This document shows positions 29,296 to 34,118 of a stretch of DNA of 34,118 nucleotides, piece by piece (positions within the stretch are counted from its first letter, which is position 1; every line of letters starts with the position of its first letter). Origin of the DNA: Xanthomarina sp035306605. Lineage in GTDB: Bacteria > Bacteroidota > Bacteroidia > Flavobacteriales > Flavobacteriaceae. The stretch lies in NCBI GenBank assembly GCA_035306605.1, contig DATGNR010000087.1; one strand, written 5' to 3'. A program made the translations under genes and the position numbers. Under the pieces are notes generated by a model. The model was given only the letters and a program-made list of their open reading frames with translations, was not told where the DNA came from and did not search any database.

Positions 29296-32200
29296 TTATT
29301 CAACAATTACCCAATCCCCTTTAGCAATTAAGGGTTCGGCTTGTTTGTATTTTAAGGTTTTATTTTCCCCACTCATCACATGCTTGATGGTAACCTTATC
29401 GTTTCTTCCAATTTTTGGACTGTCGCGAACAATGGTTTCCACAACTTCTGGCTGACGTTGGGTGTTACCTGCAGCTCTGCTTTGTGAAGAACGCTCATCC
29501 AGATTTGGGATTTCATCTTTTTGGGTTTGAAGATTTTCCCTTTTTCTGGTTTGTTTAGCTTCTTGAATGGCAGAGGTTTCTTCTGAAGGAAGTTCACCTT
29601 TAAATAAGAAGGAAATCACATCTTTGTTTACTTGGTCTATCATTCCCTTAAACAATTCAAAGGCTTCAAACTTGTAAATTAACAAAGGATCTTTTTGTTC
29701 GTGAACAGCTAATTGAACCGATTGTTTCAACTCATCCATTTTACGTAAATGCGTTTTCCAAGAATCGTCAATAATAGCCAGGGCAATGTTCTTTTCGAAA
29801 TCTGTAATTAGTTGTTTCCCTTCAGTTTCATACGCTTTTTCAAGATCTGTTACCACTTGAAGTGTTTTTACACCATCGGTAAACGGTACCACAATACGCT
29901 TGAATTTATCACCTTGGGTTTCGTAAACATTTTTAATAACAGGGAAGGCTAATTCCGCATTTTTAGCCATCTTTTCTTTATAATAAGTAAAGGCAGCTTT
30001 ATATACTTTTCCAGTTATGTCTTGTACGGATAACTTTCCGAATTCCGCTTCAGTAATAGGAGAACTCATAGAGAAGTAACGAATCAATTCAAACTCAAAG
30101 TTCTTATAATCGTTGGCTGCTTTATTGGTTTCAGTAATTCCTTCTGAAGTGTCGTAAATCATGTTGGCAAGATCCACGCGTAAACGCTCTCCGAATAAGG
30201 CATGGTGACGACGTTTGTAAACAACCTCACGTTGTGAGTTCATCACATCATCATATTCCAATAGACGCTTACGAACACCAAAGTTGTTTTCCTCTACTTT
30301 TTTCTGAGCACGTTCAATAGACTTTGAAATCATGGAATGCTGAATCACTTCACCTTCCTTCAAGCCCATACGGTCCATCATTTTAGCAATACGCTCGCTT
30401 CCAAATAAACGCATCAGGTTGTCTTCTAAAGACACATAGAACTGTGAGCTTCCTGGATCTCCTTGACGACCCGCACGACCACGTAACTGTCTGTCTACAC
30501 GACGCGAATCGTGACGTTCTGTACCAATAATGGCTAAACCACCTGCTTTTTTAACCTCATCCGATAATTTAATGTCGGTACCACGACCAGCCATGTTGGT
30601 AGCAATGGTTACTTGACCTTTTTTACCTGCTTGGTCTACAATTTCAGCTTCTTTTTTATGTTGTTTCGCGTTTAATACGTTGTGCTCTATTTTTCTAATG
30701 CTAAGCATTTTTCCTAATAACTCACTAATTTCAACCGAAGTCGTACCGATTAACACCGGACGTCCTGCTTCAGCTAGTTTTGTTACATCATCAATAACAG
30801 CGTTGTATTTCTCGCGTTTTGTTTTATAAACTAAATCGTCTCTATCATCTCTAGCAATTGGTCTGTTGGTTGGAATTTCCACCACATCCAATTTGTAGAT
30901 TTCCCAAAACTCTCCTGCTTCTGTAACCGCCGTACCTGTCATACCAGATAGTTTACGGTACATTCTAAAGTAGTTTTGAAGGGTTACCGTAGCAAAAGTT
31001 TGAGTAGCAGCTTCAATTTTTACATTTTCCTTCGCTTCAATCGCTTGGTGAAGTCCGTCAGAATAACGACGTCCATCCATGATACGACCAGTTTGCTCAT
31101 CAACTATCATTACTTTGTTGTCCATAACCACATACTGAATGTCCTTCTCAAATAAGGCATAGGCTTTCAGTAATTGGTTTAAGGTATGGATACGCTCTGA
31201 TTTGATTCCGAAGTCTCTGAACAAGTCTTCTTTTCTTTGCGCTTCCTCTTCTTTATTGGTGCTCTCAGCTTCAATTTTAGCTATTTCTACTCCAATTTCT
31301 GGCATGACGAAGAAATTTGGATCGTCTTTACCAGACAGATATTCAATTCCCTTGTCGGAAAGTTCTATCTGATTGTTTTTTTCCTCAATAACATAGTACA
31401 ACTCGGCATCCACCTTTGGCATCTCTCGGTTGTTGTCTGCCATGTATTGGTTTTCAGTTTTTTGAAGCAATAGTTTGATTCCATCTTCACTTAAAAACTT
31501 TATAAGCGCTTTGTTTTTAGGGATTCCTCTATAAACACGTAGCAATTTGAATCCACCTTCTTTGGTATCTCCTTCTGCAATTAATTTCTTGGCTTCAGCT
31601 AAAACCCCAGTTAGGTATTTACGTTGCAAAGCAACCAGTTCTTCCACCTTCGGTTTTAAGGCATCAAACTCTTGGATTTCTCCTTGAGGTACCGGACCAG
31701 AAATAATTAATGGAGTACGGGCGTCATCTACTAATACCGAATCGACCTCATCCACTATAGCAAAATGGTGTGGACGTTGCACCAAATCGTCTGGCGAATG
31801 TGCCATATTATCACGTAGGTAATCAAAACCAAATTCGTTGTTAGTTCCGTAAGTAATATCCGATAAATATGCTTTTTTACGAGCTGCTGAGTTTGGTTGG
31901 TGGTGGTCGATACAATCCACAGTTAAACCATGGAATTGAAAAATAGGAGCCATCCACGCGCTATCACGTTTGGCTAGGTAGTCGTTAACAGTAACCAAGT
32001 GCACTCCTTTACCAGCTAGGGCATTTAAGTACATCGGTAAGGTTGCCACTAAGGTTTTACCTTCCCCAGTTTGCATTTCGGCAATTTTACCTTGGTGCAT
32101 GGCAATACCTCCAATAAGTTGTACATCGTAATGCACCATATCCCAAGTAATAGGTTTTCCAGCCGCATCCCATGAGTTGGCCCAAATGGCTTTGTCCTCA

Positions 32201-32649
32201 TCTAGTCTTACATAGTCCTTTTCTCCAGAAAGTTCTCTATCGAAAGCACTGGCAGTAACAGTAATTTCTTTGTTGCTAACAAAGCGTTTAGCCGTTTCTT
32301 TTACCACAGCAAAAGCCTCAGGTAAAATTTCGTTTAGCGTATCTTCGGTAACTTGGTAAATGGTATCTTTAATACCGTCAATTTCCTGATAGATGTCCTC
32401 TCTCTGATCGATGTCTTCAGTCGTTTCTGCTTCAGCTAACAGCTTATCAATCGTGTCGTGGTAAGGCTTTCTGACTTCGGCTATTTTTTCCTTGAAGGCT
32501 ATGGTTTTAGCACGTAGTTCGTCGTGTGATAATTTTTCTAAAGCAGCTTCAAAGGTCTTTATTTTATTTACGATAGGCATGATTGCCTTTACATCTTGTT
32601 TTGATTTGTCGCCGACAAATAGTTTTAGTACAGAATCTAAAAAGGTCAT
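29296..32649 (-). CDS. secA: Preprotein translocase ATPase SecA, Bacteroidota form
   Basis: The ATP-driven motor that pushes unfolded preproteins through SecYEG. Walker A is MQTGEGKT (192-199) and Walker B/DEAD is VDEVDS (299-304). TERHDSRRVDRQLRGRAGRQGD is in the second helicase domain (landmark only). At 1117 residues it is about 200 longer than E. coli SecA. Extra charged helix at about 52-100 and an insert in the preprotein cross-linking region (about 335-440) account for much of it. The C-terminus lacks the zinc-binding CxC...CH tail and instead ends in a lysine-rich module, VTIKHVMSGENKTLKYKQAE. It has its own promoter, a 72-nt leader with a palindrome, and a terminator. Confidence 0.97.
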   Translation of the reverse strand: MTFLDSVLKLFVGDKSKQDVKAIMPIVNKIKTFEAALEKLSHDELRAKTIAFKEKIAEVRKPYHDTIDKLLAEAETTEDIDQREDIYQEIDGIKDTIYQVTEDTLNEILPEAFAVVKETAKRFVSNKEITVTASAFDRELSGEKDYVRLDEDKAIWANSWDAAGKPITWDMVHYDVQLIGGIAMHQGKIAEMQTGEGKTLVATLPMYLNALAGKGVHLVTVNDYLAKRDSAWMAPIFQFHGLTVDCIDHHQPNSAARKKAYLSDITYGTNNEFGFDYLRDNMAHSPDDLVQRPHHFAIVDEVDSVLVDDARTPLIISGPVPQGEIQEFDALKPKVEELVALQRKYLTGVLAEAKKLIAEGDTKEGGFKLLRVYRGIPKNKALIKFLSEDGIKLLLQKTENQYMADNNREMPKVDAELYYVIEEKNNQIELSDKGIEYLSGKDDPNFFVMPEIGVEIAKIEAESTNKEEEAQRKEDLFRDFGIKSERIHTLNQLLKAYALFEKDIQYVVMDNKVMIVDEQTGRIMDGRRYSDGLHQAIEAKENVKIEAATQTFATVTLQNYFRMYRKLSGMTGTAVTEAGEFWEIYKLDVVEIPTNRPIARDDRDDLVYKTKREKYNAVIDDVTKLAEAGRPVLIGTTSVEISELLGKMLSIRKIEHNVLNAKQHKKEAEIVDQAGKKGQVTIATNMAGRGTDIKLSDEVKKAGGLAIIGTERHDSRRVDRQLRGRAGRQGDPGSSQFYVSLEDNLMRLFGSERIAKMMDRMGLKEGEVIQHSMISKSIERAQKKVEENNFGVRKRLLEYDDVMNSQREVVYKRRHHALFGERLRVDLANMIYDTSEGITETNKAANDYKNFEFELIRYFSMSSPITEAEFGKLSVQDITGKVYKAAFTYYKEKMAKNAELAFPVIKNVYETQGDKFKRIVVPFTDGVKTLQVVTDLEKAYETEGKQLITDFEKNIALAIIDDSWKTHLRKMDELKQSVQLAVHEQKDPLLIYKFEAFELFKGMIDQVNKDVISFLFKGELPSEETSAIQEAKQTRKRENLQTQKDEIPNLDERSSQSRAAGNTQRQPEVVETIVRDSPKIGRNDKVTIKHVMSGENKTLKYKQAEPLIAKGDWVIVE

Positions 32650-32669
32650 TTATTGTTATTTTTAGTTTA

Positions 32670-32686
32670 ATCAGTTTAAAACTGAT
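32670..32686. repeat. 17-nt palindrome in the secA leader
   Basis: ATCAGTTT-A-AAACTGAT is a perfect dyad of eight bases each side of one central base. It lies 21 nt before the secA ATG and inside the predicted 72-nt leader. A one-base loop is impossible for RNA, but a 6- to 7-bp hairpin or a dimeric DNA-binding operator would be feasible. No T tract. Confidence 0.5.
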
Positions 32687-32724
32687 AAATAGGTGTTGTG
32701 TAAATTCAAAAGTTTTGCAACTCT

Positions 32725-32732
32725 CAAAGGTA
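32725..32732 (-). promoter_or_regulatory. -7 box of the secA promoter
   Basis: On the minus strand this reads TACCTTTG, an exact TAnnTTTG match, giving a leader of about 72 nt. A TTTC about 20 nt upstream is the only -33-like element. Confidence 0.6.
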
Positions 32733-32765
32733 CGGTTTGTAATTAAATTACCCGAAAAATTAGAT

Positions 32766-32796
32766 AAAAAAAAAGCCTCTAAGCGAGACTTTTTTT
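32766..32796 (-). terminator. Terminator of the DUF2795 gene
   Basis: On the minus strand AAAAAAAGTCTC (from 32796) pairs with GAGGCTTTTTT (down to 32769), with one G-U pair and a loop GCTTA, followed by a T run. It lies about 15 nt after the DUF2795 stop and just upstream of the secA promoter, insulating the two genes. On the plus strand the same pair would be a C-A mismatch, which supports minus-strand use. Confidence 0.8.
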
Positions 32797-32811
32797 ACAA
32801 TTTTTTTAATA

Positions 32812-33033
32812 TTAATATTCATCCTCATTCCAGAGGTAGTCTTCGTCGGTTGGATAATCAGGCCAAATTTCTTGGATTGATTCATATTGGTCTCCCTCAT
32901 CCTCAATAGACTGAAGATTTTCTACTACTTCTAAAGGCGCTCCAGTTCTAATGGAATAATCTATCAACTCATCTTTAGTTGCAGGCCAAGGCGCATCACT
33001 TAAATAAGATGCTAATTCTAATGTCCAATACAT
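32812..33033 (-). CDS. DUF2795-like small acidic protein
   Basis: A 73-residue acidic protein starting MYWTLELASYLSDAPWPATK, followed by DELIDYSIRTGAPLEVVENL, the pattern of DUF2795 (small helical proteins in which an alternating W-P-x-x-K-x-E-L-I-D-Y segment is conserved). The C-terminal third is very acidic and aromatic (IWPDYPTDEDYLWNEDEY). Function is unknown. No signal or membrane segment. It has an exact -7 box and its own terminator, so it is monocistronic, directly upstream of secA. Confidence 0.87.
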   Translation of the reverse strand: MYWTLELASYLSDAPWPATKDELIDYSIRTGAPLEVVENLQSIEDEGDQYESIQEIWPDYPTDEDYLWNEDEY

Positions 33034-33056
33034 GTTATAATTGTTTTAAATTTTTG

Positions 33057-33064
33057 CAAAAATA
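33057..33064 (-). promoter_or_regulatory. -7 box of the DUF2795 gene
   Basis: On the minus strand this reads TATTTTTG followed by C, an exact match, with a leader of about 20 nt. It lies within a 14-nt palindrome (ATTTTTGCAAAAAT), which arises partly because the box is nearly self-complementary. Confidence 0.6.
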
Positions 33065-33193
33065 AATTTTTAGTTCATATAAACAAGAAAAAAAGCAATT
33101 AATTGTTCATTAATAAAAAGAACGTTGTTTTTCACTGGTTATATCTTAGTAAAAATTTGTTTAAACAGTGATTTTATGATACATACAGACGCG

Positions 33194-33766
33194 TTAATAT
33201 TTTTCGGGTATCCACTTAATCTCGTCTGCTTGTAAGTCTGAAGACAACTTTCGTGCCAATACAAAAAGGTAGTCAGATAGACGGTTTAAATACATCAAGG
33301 TATTGGGTTCTACAGGCTCTAATTCGTTTAAAGCAGTGGCTTGACGTTCCGCTCTACGGCATACACAGCGTGCTATGTGACAGAATGACACGGTTTGGTG
33401 TCCGCCTGGAAGGATGAAGTGTGTCATAGGGGGTAAGCTGTCATTCATTTGGTCCATTTCCCTCTCTAAAAGTTCGATGTTTTCATCTGAAATCTTAGGG
33501 ATGTTCAAACGGTCTTTCCCGCTTTTTAGGATGGCTTTTTCTGGGTCGGTTGCCAAAATAGCTCCCACAGTAAAAAGGCGGTCTTGGATATGTGAGAGGA
33601 GGTCCTTGTGGTGTTGTTCGATGCCTTGGTCTTTTATTAAGCCAATATAGGCGTTCAATTCGTCCACGGTGCCATAGCTGTCTATGCGTATATGGTGCTT
33701 TGGAACACGTGTTCCACCAAATAGGGCAGTGGTTCCTTTATCTCCTGTTTTTGTGTAAATTTTCAT
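33194..33766 (-). CDS. PduO-type ATP:cob(I)alamin adenosyltransferase
   Basis: Transfers the adenosyl group of ATP to cob(I)alamin, making adenosylcobalamin. The 190-residue protein has the family landmarks TKTGDKGTTALFGG (5-18) near the N-terminus for ATP, RIDSYGTVDELNAYIG (27-42), R137-R-A-E-R141 (ATP-phosphate binding, CRRAERQ) and the C-terminal NRLSDYLFVLAR (161-172). A five-helix bundle trimer is known for the family. It pairs functionally with MeaB (27277) for methylmalonyl-CoA mutase. No exact -7 box is visible upstream; the 5' flank leads into the terminal repeat array. Confidence 0.94.
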   Translation of the reverse strand: MKIYTKTGDKGTTALFGGTRVPKHHIRIDSYGTVDELNAYIGLIKDQGIEQHHKDLLSHIQDRLFTVGAILATDPEKAILKSGKDRLNIPKISDENIELLEREMDQMNDSLPPMTHFILPGGHQTVSFCHIARCVCRRAERQATALNELEPVEPNTLMYLNRLSDYLFVLARKLSSDLQADEIKWIPEKY

Positions 33767-33834
33767 AATGCTGGGTTTAAAGGATAAAGTTAAAAGTTAA
33801 AAATAGAACGGCAAAGGGTTTTTGTTAGGAATGC

Positions 33835-34118
33835 GGAATTGTTTTGGTTGATGGGGGAGTAGGTGTTTTTCAAACCCTCCGTCTAGCCACCTTTCTTCAT
33901 CTGAAGGGGGGAGCTTGGGATTTGTTCTGGTTTTTTTGGGGTACTGTTTTAAATAGGATGCTGCTCTTCAAACCCTCCGTCTAGCGCTCCTGCCGTCGCA
34001 CTAGCCACCTCCCTTCATCTGAAGGGCGGAGCTTGGGAATTGTTCTGGTTTTTTGGGGGTACTGTTTTAAATTAGGATGGTGTTTTTCAAACCCTCCGTC
34101 TAGCGCTCCTGCCGTCGC
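33835..34118. repeat. Direct-repeat array at the window end, unit about 98-119 bp
   Basis: A gene-free stretch (33767-34118). Copy 1 starts at 33871, copy 2 at 33969 and copy 3 at 34088 (cut by the window end); a degenerate end of an earlier copy is visible at 33835-33870. Each unit begins CAAACCCTCCGTCTAGC and contains a hairpin with loop ATCT: in copy 2 CCCTTC (34011-34016) with GAAGGG (34021-34026), in copy 1 CTTTCTTC with GAAGGGGG using G-U pairs. The units are more GC-rich than the genes nearby. Function unknown; the array looks like a dispersed intergenic repeat that has duplicated locally. Confidence 0.8.

Noticed and set aside
31237..31473. Plus-strand open frame within secA
   Set aside because: Shadow of secA; hydrophobic composition arises from reversed codons.
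33051..33064. Palindrome ATTTTTGCAAAAAT as an operator
   Set aside because: It overlaps the -7 box, whose TTTTTGC sequence makes such dyads common by chance in AT-rich DNA.

Overview
This window is chromosomal DNA from a member of the Bacteroidota, almost certainly a Flavobacteriaceae species. The case rests on several signs: an AT-rich genome with almost no Shine-Dalgarno sequences before start codons; repeated Bacteroidota-type promoter -7 boxes (TAnnTTTG or TATCTTTA); a type IX secretion (T9SS) C-terminal sorting domain on a subtilisin-like protease; a SecA enlarged to 1117 residues; a DUF4295 ribosomal protein next to L28 and L33; and bacillithiol synthesis (BshC). It is mostly a housekeeping region. 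I see no phage, insertion sequence, CRISPR array or tRNA/rRNA gene.

Layout. Positions 8-3273 (+) hold rpmB, rpmG, the DUF4295/bL38 gene, ftsY and rimO, a translation and membrane-targeting block. Positions 3309-4758 (-) hold a small lipoprotein with a c-type haem motif, a 379-bp non-coding gap and miaE. Positions 4876-9447 (+) hold bshC closely followed by a PLP-dependent decarboxylase, then guaA. Positions 9690-16499 (+) hold a LysM/periplasmic-binding-like lipoprotein, a DUF3820 gene, pyrG, yidC and a secreted MORN-like repeat protein. Positions 16787-20547 (+) hold mnmA, a T9SS-exported S8 protease and a nitronate monooxygenase-like flavoenzyme, closely packed. Positions 20686-22973 (+) hold a MATE exporter, a small acidic orphan and a PAP2 phosphatase. 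Positions 22981-25948 (-) hold a three-gene operon with ATGA overlaps: GT2 transferase, duplicated LAB_N membrane protein, and GT39/ArnT-like transferase. An SDR epimerase follows at 26104 (+). Positions 27277-33766 (-) hold meaB, a DUF2911 protein, secA, a DUF2795 protein and a PduO-type cobalamin adenosyltransferase. The last 0.3 kb is a direct-repeat array that runs off the window end.

How they work together. FtsY, YidC and SecA cover membrane targeting, insertion and export. RimO, MiaE and MnmA modify ribosomal protein S12 and tRNAs. GuaA and PyrG make GMP and CTP. MeaB and the adenosyltransferase both serve adenosylcobalamin-dependent methylmalonyl-CoA mutase, which is not in the window. 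GT2, LAB_N, GT39, PAP2 and the epimerase look like a polyprenyl-phosphate-sugar pathway decorating an envelope glycan.

Most interesting non-coding signals: a degenerate CTAACAN heptamer tandem repeat at two places about 5 kb apart; a near-perfect 51-nt hairpin between guaA and the LysM gene; a hairpin that buries the protease start codon; two genes (guaA, MATE) whose -7 boxes sit so close to ATG that their mRNAs should be leaderless; hairpins before the bL38 gene; and the terminal repeat array. I did not find a clearly new multi-gene system. The GT2/LAB_N/GT39 operon and the LysM-LpoA-like lipoprotein are the best candidates for under-described biology.
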